NCBI GenBank assembly: GCA_014859985.1
Contig: JACZKN010000381.1
Location: 1 to 14,951, forward strand
DNA length: 14,951 bases
Direction: 5' to 3'
DNA from: Candidatus Krumholzibacteriia bacterium
GTDB taxonomy: Bacteria; Krumholzibacteriota; Krumholzibacteriia; LZORAL124-64-63
Numbering within the stretch: position 1 is the first letter of the stretch; the number at the start of each line of letters is the position of its first letter. Under the pieces are notes generated by a model. The model did not search any database and was not told the origin of the DNA. It saw only the letters and a list, made by a program, of their open reading frames with translations. Positions 7,363-14,572 of this stretch are shown in pieces. A program made the position numbers and the translations under genes.

Positions 7363-7393
7363 GTGCGAACGGACGCGGCGAGCCGCCGGCGCG

Positions 7394-7424
7394 AAAAAAG
7401 GCCGCCCCGCGTGTGCGGGGCGGC
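7394..7424 (-). terminator. Intrinsic terminator after the PorV-family gene
   Basis: A perfect 10-bp stem (7401-7410 with 7415-7424) has a GTGT loop on the plus strand. On the minus strand a run of six T residues (7399-7394) follows one base after it. It lies about 50 bp past the PorV-family stop and is a textbook Rho-independent terminator closing the receptor-cargo-PorV unit. Confidence 0.88.
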
Positions 7425-7476
7425 TCTCTCACATGCAGGCGGGATCTGGCCGGGCCGGATCTGGAGGAATCCTGGC

Positions 7477-8409
7477 CTAGTAGATGACCGACACGGTGAA
7501 CCGGTGGACGTAACCCAGGGCGTCCATGTCCACGCCGCTGTAGTCGGCCTGCAGCCTGGTGGCCTCGCCGGTCCGGATGGCGGCGCCGAAGCCGAAGGCC
7601 AGGCCGTCGGTGTCGTAGTTGATGTGGTAGCCGCCGCGCGCGAAGAACAGCTCGTTCAGCCCCCACTCCAGGCCCGCGTTGGCGCGCTCGATGTTGTCCG
7701 CCGGGTGCTGGAACTCCAGCGCGCAGGTCAGGCGCTGGCGTTCGTTGCGCAGGGCGTTGAAGCTGGCGCCAACCTTGAACAGCACCGGCAGCTTCGACTC
7801 GCGTTCGTCGAAGGTGAACTTGCCGCCCAGGTTCTGGATGGTCATGCCCAGCTTCAAGTCCCTGATGCCGATGCGGTACATGATGCCGAAGTCCATGGCG
7901 CCGGTGTTGACCGCGGTCTCCGCCAGGCCCATGTGCAGGTAGTTCAGGGTCAGGCCCGCCGAGAACTTGTCGGTGAAGAACCGCGCGTAGCTCAGGCCGA
8001 AGGTCGTCGTGCCCGCGTCGAAGGTCTCGCCGGTGCCCTCGGGGTTGTAGGCCGTGCGCACCAGCTGCGGGTCCATCCAGAAGGACCGCGCCGAGATCGC
8101 GAAGGTGCCCGGGATCGACCGCGGGTTGAAGGCCAGGATCGCGGTGCTGAGCTTGGTGTCGGCCGCCCAGACCACGTGGTTCACGGCCACCTCGTTGCTG
8201 ACCACATTGACCAGCCCGCCCGGATTCCAGAAGACGGAGCTGGCGTCGTCGGCGACGCCCGTGAAGGCCGACCCCATGCCGGTCGCGCGGGCGCTCACGC
8301 CGATCTTGAGTTCCTGACCACCGAAGGTGCCGACCTTGGCGAAGCCGGCCCCGAAGGCCAGCCCCGGCAGGGCCAGAAGAATCGTGGTCAGAATAGCGAT
8401 GCGCTTCAT
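7477..8409 (-). CDS. PorV/PorQ-family outer-membrane barrel protein
   Basis: This 310-aa protein has a signal peptide (about 1-22, KRIAILTTILLALPGLAFGAG). The family's N-terminal signature follows: a GVSARATGMGSAFTGVADDASSVFWNPGGL segment at about 37-66. The rest is alternating beta-strand sequence ending in an aromatic residue (HRFTVSVIY), as expected for a 14-strand FadL-like barrel. PorV carries cargo from the type IX translocon to the sortase at the cell surface; PorQ and other relatives have less defined roles. The start at ATG 8409 is set by GGAGG 5 nt upstream and by the signal peptide; a longer frame to 8550 runs into the preceding gene and is rejected. It is the last gene of a three-gene unit, 61 bp after a protein bearing a type IX-like sorting domain, and is closed by a strong terminator. 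A general FadL-like transporter is the alternative. Confidence 0.88.
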   Translation of the reverse strand: MKRIAILTTILLALPGLAFGAGFAKVGTFGGQELKIGVSARATGMGSAFTGVADDASSVFWNPGGLVNVVSNEVAVNHVVWAADTKLSTAILAFNPRSIPGTFAISARSFWMDPQLVRTAYNPEGTGETFDAGTTTFGLSYARFFTDKFSAGLTLNYLHMGLAETAVNTGAMDFGIMYRIGIRDLKLGMTIQNLGGKFTFDERESKLPVLFKVGASFNALRNERQRLTCALEFQHPADNIERANAGLEWGLNELFFARGGYHINYDTDGLAFGFGAAIRTGEATRLQADYSGVDMDALGYVHRFTVSVIY

Positions 8410-8414
8410 GGAAA

Positions 8415-8419
8415 CCTCC
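8415..8419 (-). promoter_or_regulatory. Shine-Dalgarno site fixing the PorV-family start
   Basis: GGAGG on the minus strand sits 5 nt upstream of ATG 8409, directly before a clear signal peptide. It decides for 8409 over the in-frame ATG at 8550. Confidence 0.75.
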
Positions 8420-8422
8420 AGA

Positions 8423-8438
8423 TCCGTCCGCGGACGGA
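8423..8438. repeat. Perfect 16-bp palindrome in the cargo-PorV intergenic gap
   Basis: TCCGTCCG is followed directly by its reverse complement CGGACGGA. It lies 3 nt upstream of the PorV ribosome-binding site. In RNA it could fold as a 6-bp stem with a CGCG loop. It may affect translation or mRNA decay, or be an operator half-site pair; there is no T-tract, so it is not a terminator. Confidence 0.6.
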
Positions 8439-8470
8439 GTTGAGCTTGCCTGCCCCTGTCTGTCGCCTGC

Positions 8471-11293
8471 CTACCTGACCACCACGAACTTGCCGACGAA
8501 ATCTTCGAAGCGGTCGTCGTCCGCCTGGACGGAATAGAGATAGACACCACTGACGATTTCCTGTCCGTTGCGGCTCATCAGGTTCCAGCTGACGTGGCCG
8601 GACCCGGTCGTGCCGTCGTGATCGATGGTCTGCACCAGGTCCCCCGCCACCGTGTAGATGTTGACGGTGTTGCGGGCCTTGGGCAGGTTGGTGAACGTCA
8701 CCCGGACGCCCGTGGGGTCGTCGCCGGTGGGGAACAGCTGCTGGTACTCGGCCAGCGCGTCGCGGGTCGCCGGGTTCGGGTACACGTAGATGTTCGTGCC
8801 GTCGCGCTCCCGCTCCTCGGCGGTCTGGGCCGCGGTGCCCGGCTGGGTGTCGCGGAAGGACGAGCCGGGGTCGCCCACCAGGCCGGGACCCGCCGGTCCG
8901 GTGATGCCGGGCGCGTTGCCGACCGGCAGCAGCGCGTGGTCCGTGGACGTCACCGAATAGAAGTAGATGAAGCCGTTGTGGATGTCCCGGTCCACGTACT
9001 CGTAGTACCGCCGCGCGCGCTTTTCCTGGATATTGTTCTCCGGGTCCGGCGCCCGGTAGGTCACCGCCCAGAAGGTGTCCAGCGCCGCGTCCCTGGTCTG
9101 CCAGGGCCCCAGCACCGCGAACTCGGGCTTGAGCACGCCGTTCTGGTCGAAGATGATGGGACGCTCGTTGTAGACGTTGGTGGGATCGTCGTCCACGACC
9201 TGCCGCATGGCCTCTTCCAGGCCCGCGTAGGCCGGATCGGACAGGACCACCGGCGTGTAGGCCACCGACTCGAAGCCGGTGTTCTGCCCCAGGGGAATGG
9301 TGTCGTAGTAGGTGACGTTGTCGATGATCCGGTGGCTGACGTACTCGTTGATCACGTCGTACTCGGCGATCAGCTGCCACAGGTTGCTCTCCGGCCCGTT
9401 GGCCAGGGACGACCCGTACGGCCGCTCCCAGTTGTCCGCACGCCAGACCCGGTAGGACTCGAAATCCACCCGCTGCAGCCGGATGTCCGGCGTGTGCTCG
9501 GGGGTGTCGTCCCAGAAGACGTGGACCCGGCTGTCGGCCGCCCACAGGCGCAGGCCCGGCGGCGGCGGCGCCATGCCCACCAGCCAGTTGATCTGGGTAT
9601 CGAGGCCGTCGACGCCCGTGCAGCCGTTCTTGTTGCCACCCAGGATGTTGCACTGCCAGTCGCCGTTCTCGAACTCGGCCGGCCCGCAGTAGTGGCCCAG
9701 CTGCCGCGCGCACTCGAAGCAGTTGTCCAGGTTGAACATGGCGCAGGTCTTGCCTTCGTACTCGAAGCGATCGGCCTCGGTGACCCGGTCCTGGGCCAGC
9801 AGCCACTGCCCGTCCACGCAGGAGGCGTCCATGTAGTCGGGGAAGAACGTGTCGAACGGATTGTCCCCGGCCCCTCCCTCGAAGTCCTCGCGGCAGAGCA
9901 TGGTCTCCCGGCCCAACTGGCCCGGGTTGATGGTCGTGCCGGCCTCGGTGACCACGCCGCGGATGTTGTCGACCCAGATGCCGTACCAGGTCAGCGCGGC
10001 CTCGGCGCAGTGGGCCAGCAGGCCATCGAGCCCGGGCCCGACCACCATGCCGACCTGGAACTCCAGCGATTCGTCGGGCTCCAGCCGCAGGAACGGTCCC
10101 GCCGAGACCAGGAAGCGGAAGTCCGCCTGCTTGCCCGCGATGGTGTTGGGGTCCCAGTCCTCGGGCAGGGCGCTCAGCAGCTGGTAGGCCTCGTCGTCGT
10201 TGCTCGGGTCGCCGCCCTGCTCGAAGGCCGCGTTGCCGGAGAAGGACTGGAAGGTGCGCAGGCCTATCCGCGAGGGGGCGCGCGCTCCCGTCGGGTCGAT
10301 GTCGTGCCCCAGGAACAGGATGCCGAAGTAGCCGCTGATGGGATTGGCCTCGGCGGCGTCGTACATGTAGCCCACCTCGACCGGCACGTAGCTGCCGTCG
10401 GAGGCGCGCACCAGGCCGCGCCAGCTGCCGGCCATGTCGTCGTCGGCGATGCCCTCGGCGGCGCGGGGCCCGATGTCGGCGTCGGCGAAGAAGCCCAGGT
10501 ACACCCGCTCGATGGCCGTGACGCCCACGTTCTTGATGGAGTACTCGAAGCCCACGAAGTCGTCGACCTGGTCGTTCTCCCAGGCGTAGGTGCTCTGGAC
10601 GATCTCCAGATTCATGGGCGTGTGGTCCGGGTTGTTCTCCTGGGCCAGCCGCGTGTTGTCGTACTGGGTCAGCACCATCATCTGGTTGCCGATCTGGGCG
10701 AAGTCCTCGTCGATCAGGCCGTCGCCGTCGTCGTCCTTGCCGTTGAGGATCTCCTCGTCGATCAGGCCGTCGTCGTCGTCGTCGGGGTTGGGCATGGGGG
10801 CCCGGCGCCCGCTGGCGTCCGGGTTGCCGGTCGGCCTCATCAGCTTGGTGCCGATGGCCTCGTAGATGGTGGCCTCGACCTCGTCGAGGGGATAGATCTC
10901 GCTGCCCCAGCCGCCGCTGGAGACCAGCCGCTCGCCCAGCACGACGCCGCCTACCCACAGGCCGGCGGCCCAGAGGTACTCCTCGCCCGAGCCGGCAGGC
11001 CACTGGCAGGAGGGGGCGTCCGAGAAGGGCGTCGGCACCGAGGGTGCCGAGCCGATCAGGCCCCAGTTGGTGATGTTGATCTGCACCTCGCCCACGTTCA
11101 TCACGTAGCTGCCGTCGAGGATGAACGCGCCGCTCGGATTGTAGCCCATCTCCAGGACGGATTCGGGCTTGTCGATGACCGCCGCGGCCGGCGCGGCAAG
11201 GCACGCCGCCAGCAGGCACAGGCCCGCCAGCACGGTCCGCCGGGGCCCGCTCCGCCGCAGCCGGTGCGCCATGTTCTCGATGGTCCTGTTCAT
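8471..11293 (-). CDS. Large secreted multidomain protein with type IX-like C-terminal sorting domain
   Basis: This 940-aa protein has a Sec signal peptide (about 1-38, hydrophobic VLAGLCLLAACLAAPAAA). A beta-rich N-terminal region (about 40-165) follows, then two calcium-loop-like Asp repeats (DDDDDGLIDEE 171-181, DDDGDGLIDED 187-197). A further beta-rich region spans about 200-455. A Cys-rich module has eight cysteines (467, 492, 517, 525, 528, 536, 548, 558). A fibronectin type III-like region opens with PPPPGLRLWAAD (about 576-780). The C-terminal sorting/FlgD-like Ig domain (about 835-940) carries IYVYPNPATRDA, VNIYTVAGDLVQTI, GHVSWNLMSRNGQEIVSGVYLYSVQAD and final FVGKFVVVR. That last domain directs export through type IX secretion in Bacteroidota. 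No catalytic motif is visible; an adhesive, structural or substrate-binding surface role is plausible but unproven. The start has AAAGGA 5 nt upstream. It sits 52 bp after the receptor gene and 61 bp before PorV. Confidence 0.85.
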   Translation of the reverse strand: MNRTIENMAHRLRRSGPRRTVLAGLCLLAACLAAPAAAVIDKPESVLEMGYNPSGAFILDGSYVMNVGEVQINITNWGLIGSAPSVPTPFSDAPSCQWPAGSGEEYLWAAGLWVGGVVLGERLVSSGGWGSEIYPLDEVEATIYEAIGTKLMRPTGNPDASGRRAPMPNPDDDDDGLIDEEILNGKDDDGDGLIDEDFAQIGNQMMVLTQYDNTRLAQENNPDHTPMNLEIVQSTYAWENDQVDDFVGFEYSIKNVGVTAIERVYLGFFADADIGPRAAEGIADDDMAGSWRGLVRASDGSYVPVEVGYMYDAAEANPISGYFGILFLGHDIDPTGARAPSRIGLRTFQSFSGNAAFEQGGDPSNDDEAYQLLSALPEDWDPNTIAGKQADFRFLVSAGPFLRLEPDESLEFQVGMVVGPGLDGLLAHCAEAALTWYGIWVDNIRGVVTEAGTTINPGQLGRETMLCREDFEGGAGDNPFDTFFPDYMDASCVDGQWLLAQDRVTEADRFEYEGKTCAMFNLDNCFECARQLGHYCGPAEFENGDWQCNILGGNKNGCTGVDGLDTQINWLVGMAPPPPGLRLWAADSRVHVFWDDTPEHTPDIRLQRVDFESYRVWRADNWERPYGSSLANGPESNLWQLIAEYDVINEYVSHRIIDNVTYYDTIPLGQNTGFESVAYTPVVLSDPAYAGLEEAMRQVVDDDPTNVYNERPIIFDQNGVLKPEFAVLGPWQTRDAALDTFWAVTYRAPDPENNIQEKRARRYYEYVDRDIHNGFIYFYSVTSTDHALLPVGNAPGITGPAGPGLVGDPGSSFRDTQPGTAAQTAEERERDGTNIYVYPNPATRDALAEYQQLFPTGDDPTGVRVTFTNLPKARNTVNIYTVAGDLVQTIDHDGTTGSGHVSWNLMSRNGQEIVSGVYLYSVQADDDRFEDFVGKFVVVR
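10704..10783. repeat. Two 32-bp near-identical direct repeats encoding Asp-rich loops
   Basis: Bases 10704-10735 and 10752-10783 match at 31 of 32 positions with a 48-bp period. They lie in frame within the 940-aa secreted protein and encode the two DDDxxGLIDE loops of its Asp-rich segment. The in-frame spacing suggests an intragenic duplication rather than a mobile or CRISPR repeat. Confidence 0.85.
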
Positions 11294-11308
11294 CGTCGTC
11301 CTTTCGGG

Positions 11309-11331
11309 CCGGACCCGGTCGCCGGGGCCGG
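11309..11331 (-). other. GC-rich hairpin between the receptor and cargo genes
   Basis: A 10-bp stem with one mismatch (11309-11318 with 11322-11331) and a 3-nt loop lies in the 52-bp gap between the receptor stop and the cargo ribosome-binding site. No T-tract follows, so full termination is unlikely. It may stall or protect mRNA and so set the receptor-to-cargo ratio; that role is inferred. Confidence 0.45.
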
Positions 11332-11345
11332 TGCGAGCTGCCCCT

Positions 11346-14300
11346 CTAGAAATAGTACCCGATCCCGAGGCGGAACAACCGGTGCTGGCCGAAGGTCCGC
11401 GGGTCGTAGAACGGGATGAATTCGTCCGTGCCGTCGCCGTCGGCGTCCTGCAGCAGAGCCGCGCCGTACTTGCCGGTCTCGGTCAGGTACGACATGCCGG
11501 CGTAGCGCGCGCCGTTGATCATGCCCGGGCTGATGCCGCCGCCGCCCGGCGCCTGGATCACGTCCTGGTTCAGCAGGTTGAAGCCCTGCAACTGCAGCGA
11601 CAGCCGCTTGCCGTAGAAGTCGATGTTGCGTTCGAACTGGATGTCCAGGGCATAGGTGGACGGCAGGCGCTCGCTGTTCTCCAGCATGGGATCCTGCCGC
11701 TTGGCGAAGCGGTCCACCGGGGTCCAGGGGAAGCCGCTGCCGTAGCTGAAGGTGAAGGACGTGGACCACACGCCGGGCTCGGCCAGGCGCAGCAGCAGGT
11801 TCGCCGTGTGGCGCTGGTCCCAGGCCAGCGGCAATTCCTGGTTCGGCAGGTAGGCCAGGCCCTCGGGATTCGAGCCGAAGGCCGTGTCCGAGGCCACGCC
11901 GTCGGCGAAGGAGTAGGTGTAGCTGAACATGAACGAGTAGTTGTCGCTGTAGCGCTTCTCCAGGGTCATCTCGATGCCGCGGGCCGAGGCGTAGGCCTTG
12001 TTGATGTAGCGCGCCAGGGTCTGGCCCGTGGACTCGTCGGTCACCTGGGAGGCGGCGATCAGGTCGTAGATGTCCTTGCTGTACAGCGAGAACTGGCCGG
12101 CGATGAAGTCGTTGAACTGGTGTTTGATGCCGGCGGAGTACTGCACGGTGGTCTCGGGCTCGAGGTTCGGGTTGCCCAGGATGCCCGAGTTGCCCACGGG
12201 GTCCTGGCTGGCGAACAGGTACTCGCGTCCCGGGAACTGCACGAAGCGGCCGTAGTGGAAGTGGAACCCGTCGCGCTCGGTGATGGGGAAGGCGAAGCCC
12301 AGGCGCGGCTGGAACGCGGTCTTGTACTTGACCACGTTGGCGTCCACGTCCTCGTTAGCCAGTTCGATGGCCGCCGCGCTGCCCGGCGAGAACATGTCCC
12401 AGCGCAGGCCGTAGTTCACCACCATGCCCTCGTACTCCCAGCGGTCCTGGGCGTACCAGTAGCCCTCCGGGTTGTAGGTGTGGAACACGTTGCGGTTCTG
12501 GCCCTGTGACCAGTCGCCGGTGAAGCGGCTCTGGCGCATGACCGCCGGCTGCACCAGGGCGTAGCGTTCCAGGTCGTTGTAGCGCACGCCGAAGCCCGTC
12601 TCCACCAGGTGGCCGGTCCAGCGGTTGGTCACCAGCTCGAAGCCCAGGCTGTAGGTGCGGCTGTACTCCTCGGCGTAGACGAAGTTGTCCGAGGTGGTCA
12701 CGTAGTAGGCGCTCAGCGGGTCGGTGTAGTAGTCGCTGCCCGCCTGGTAGATGCGCTGCTGGCCGTAGAACAGGCCGGGATTGCGGATGCCGCCGTGGTT
12801 GTACTCCCAGGGGTCCTTGCCCTGCACGTCGTTGCGGGTGTCGAAGGCCACCAGCCCCAGGCGCACGGTGTAGAAGGTGGAGTTGTCCAGGTTCTGGCGC
12901 CAGACGATCTTGGCGACCTGCCCGATGGCCTTGTTCTGATTCAGGCGGTCCGAGGAGTTGAAACCGGTGTAGGAGCTGTCCTCGGCCACCGTCGAGTAGG
13001 ACGAGTAGGGGTAGCGGTAGCCGTCGAACTGGGCCTGGGCGATGACCGTGTAGACGCGGTTGTCGGCGGCCGAGCGCACGTCGAGCACCGGCATGGGCAC
13101 CTGGCGCTCGCTGTCGTTGCGGCTGTCGATGACCATCACCACGCGCGCGTTCTGCAGCATGGTGTCGTACCAGGGGCCGTAGTACACAGGGATGGTGCGG
13201 CCGGTGGCGAGCCAGGCCTGCACGGTGGAGCTGCCCGCGTAGATGACCTGGGGCATGTAGAGCACGCGCCGCGCGTAGCCCTCGACGCTCCAGTTGGGCC
13301 GGTAGGACTCGCCCAGCGAGGTCGAGTAGGAGTACTCGGCGGTGACCTTCTTGCTCTCGTCGAAGCTGTAGGCCAGCTTGATCGAGCCCTTGGCCTGGTT
13401 GAACTGGCGGCGCCGGAACTTGAACAGGGTGGTGTCCCCCACCTTCACCTTGTATTCGGGCCGGTGGGTCACCGAGGTGTTCTCGGTGTCGGTGAAGGCC
13501 AGGTCGCCGGCGAAGTAGTAGGTCAGGCCGCCGACGGGGGTCGGGCCGCCGAAGCCGTACTCGAAGCGGTCGTAGTTGGTGTAGGTCTTGTCCTGGCGCC
13601 CGAAGTCGTCGGTCAGGAAGCGGAAGCCGCCGCCGAACTTCTCGCCGCCCTCCTTGGTGGTGATGTTCACCACGCCCGACAGGGCGTTGCCGTACTTGGC
13701 GTCCAGGCCGCCGGTGACCATGCTCATGTTGTCCACGGCCAGCGACGAGACGTCCAGCGAGCCGGTGCCCAGCGGATTGTCCACCGAGACGCCGTCGATC
13801 TGCATGGAGACCTCGCCCGAGCGGCCGCCGCGCACGAACAGCTCGCCGGCGCGCATGACCACGCCGGCCTGCTTCGACAGCGCGTCCTCCACCGAGTCGA
13901 TGGCGTACTTCTCGAAGGTCTCGGAGGTGACCACCTGCTCCTGGACGGCGCTCCTGACCTCGACCATGTACTCGGCGCCCTCGACCTCGAAGGCCTGCAG
14001 GGTCTCGACGATCACCGTATCGAGGGCGAACTCGAGGGTGGTCGTCTGGCCCGCGCGCACCTGCACCGCCTGCTCCACGGGCGCGTAGCCCAGGTACAGG
14101 ACCTTGACGGTGTAGGTGCCCGGCGCCATGCCGTTGAAGTAGAAGACGCCCCCGCCGAGCGACATGGTCCCCCGGGCCGTTCCCACCAGCAGGACGTTGG
14201 CGTAGTCCAGGAGCTCCCCGGACTCCTTGTCCTTGACCACGCCCTTGATGGTGCCGACCCCCTGGGCCAGGGCGTCGCCGTAGGGCATGGTCGCAGCCAG

Positions 14301-14354
14301 GCACAGGAGGATGACAAGGGGCACGATCCGCTGGATCCGGTGAAGCCGGAGCAT
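11346..14354 (-). CDS. TonB-dependent outer-membrane receptor with carboxypeptidase-like N-terminal domain
   Basis: This 1002-aa protein would import a substrate across the outer membrane using TonB energy. A signal peptide spans about 1-31 (IVPLVILLCLAATMPYGDALAQ). A carboxypeptidase-regulatory-like beta-sandwich (33-112) reads GTIKGVVKDKESGELLDYANVLLVG and ends GYAPVEQAVQVRAGQ. The plug (about 140-237) includes VEDALSKQAGVVMRAGELFVRGG, MQIDGVSVDNP and YGNALSGVVNITTKEGG. A long barrel follows, ending LFRLGIGYYF with the terminal Phe typical of barrel proteins. This is the architecture of SusC-like and related FCB receptors, but no SusD gene is present. The start at ATG 14354 is set by AAAGGAG 7 nt upstream and by the signal peptide; a longer frame to 14438 lacks both. 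It is first in the unit with the secreted protein and PorV. The substrate is unknown, and an alternative role in export or surface assembly cannot be excluded. Confidence 0.94.
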   Translation of the reverse strand: MLRLHRIQRIVPLVILLCLAATMPYGDALAQGVGTIKGVVKDKESGELLDYANVLLVGTARGTMSLGGGVFYFNGMAPGTYTVKVLYLGYAPVEQAVQVRAGQTTTLEFALDTVIVETLQAFEVEGAEYMVEVRSAVQEQVVTSETFEKYAIDSVEDALSKQAGVVMRAGELFVRGGRSGEVSMQIDGVSVDNPLGTGSLDVSSLAVDNMSMVTGGLDAKYGNALSGVVNITTKEGGEKFGGGFRFLTDDFGRQDKTYTNYDRFEYGFGGPTPVGGLTYYFAGDLAFTDTENTSVTHRPEYKVKVGDTTLFKFRRRQFNQAKGSIKLAYSFDESKKVTAEYSYSTSLGESYRPNWSVEGYARRVLYMPQVIYAGSSTVQAWLATGRTIPVYYGPWYDTMLQNARVVMVIDSRNDSERQVPMPVLDVRSAADNRVYTVIAQAQFDGYRYPYSSYSTVAEDSSYTGFNSSDRLNQNKAIGQVAKIVWRQNLDNSTFYTVRLGLVAFDTRNDVQGKDPWEYNHGGIRNPGLFYGQQRIYQAGSDYYTDPLSAYYVTTSDNFVYAEEYSRTYSLGFELVTNRWTGHLVETGFGVRYNDLERYALVQPAVMRQSRFTGDWSQGQNRNVFHTYNPEGYWYAQDRWEYEGMVVNYGLRWDMFSPGSAAAIELANEDVDANVVKYKTAFQPRLGFAFPITERDGFHFHYGRFVQFPGREYLFASQDPVGNSGILGNPNLEPETTVQYSAGIKHQFNDFIAGQFSLYSKDIYDLIAASQVTDESTGQTLARYINKAYASARGIEMTLEKRYSDNYSFMFSYTYSFADGVASDTAFGSNPEGLAYLPNQELPLAWDQRHTANLLLRLAEPGVWSTSFTFSYGSGFPWTPVDRFAKRQDPMLENSERLPSTYALDIQFERNIDFYGKRLSLQLQGFNLLNQDVIQAPGGGGISPGMINGARYAGMSYLTETGKYGAALLQDADGDGTDEFIPFYDPRTFGQHRLFRLGIGYYF

Positions 14355-14361
14355 ACTGCCG

Positions 14362-14368
14362 CTCCTTT
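14362..14368 (-). promoter_or_regulatory. Shine-Dalgarno site fixing the receptor start
   Basis: AAAGGAG on the minus strand sits 7 nt upstream of ATG 14354, which begins the signal peptide. It decides against the in-frame ATG at 14438. Confidence 0.8.
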
Positions 14369-14395
14369 CCGAGGGAACAAATCCGGCCAGGACGG

Positions 14396-14411
14396 GGTTC
14401 CTCTCGGAACC
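14396..14411 (-). other. GNRA-capped hairpin in the receptor leader
   Basis: A perfect 6-bp stem (GGTTCC with GGAACC) closes a GAGA tetraloop on the minus strand, about 40 nt upstream of the receptor ATG. A second hairpin (GGCCC/GGGCC, 14509-14523) lies near the predicted transcript 5' end. I recognise no known riboswitch consensus in the leader. Confidence 0.5.
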
Positions 14412-14543
14412 TTGGGATTGGTCTCTATGAGTACGCACTGAACCTTAGCCGGGCAGTGTGGGGTGCCTGCTACATGGGCGTTGCCGCCGGTCCGGATGGG
14501 CAATTCGTGGCCCTTTCGGGGCCTTTGCCGCAACTGGTGTTTG

Positions 14544-14572
14544 AATATAGAGATTGGCCTATTACGTGTCAA
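14544..14572 (-). promoter_or_regulatory. Strong sigma70-type promoter for the receptor-cargo-PorV unit
   Basis: On the minus strand a perfect TTGACA (14572-14567) is followed by exactly 17 nt and TATATT (14549-14544, 5/6 match). An AT-rich stretch lies just upstream. Transcription would begin near 14537, giving a leader of about 183 nt. The -35 hexamer lies within the last codons of the upstream ABC gene. Confidence 0.75.

Noticed and set aside
10704..10783. A CRISPR-like or mobile direct repeat
   Set aside because: Only two copies, in frame inside a gene, encoding Asp-rich loops.
8594..11419. A plus-strand open frame of over 900 codons and a similar one in another minus frame, both covering the 940-aa secreted protein
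   Set aside because: Neither shows domain signatures, a signal peptide or a ribosome-binding site, whereas the minus frame chosen has all three and a C-terminal sorting domain.
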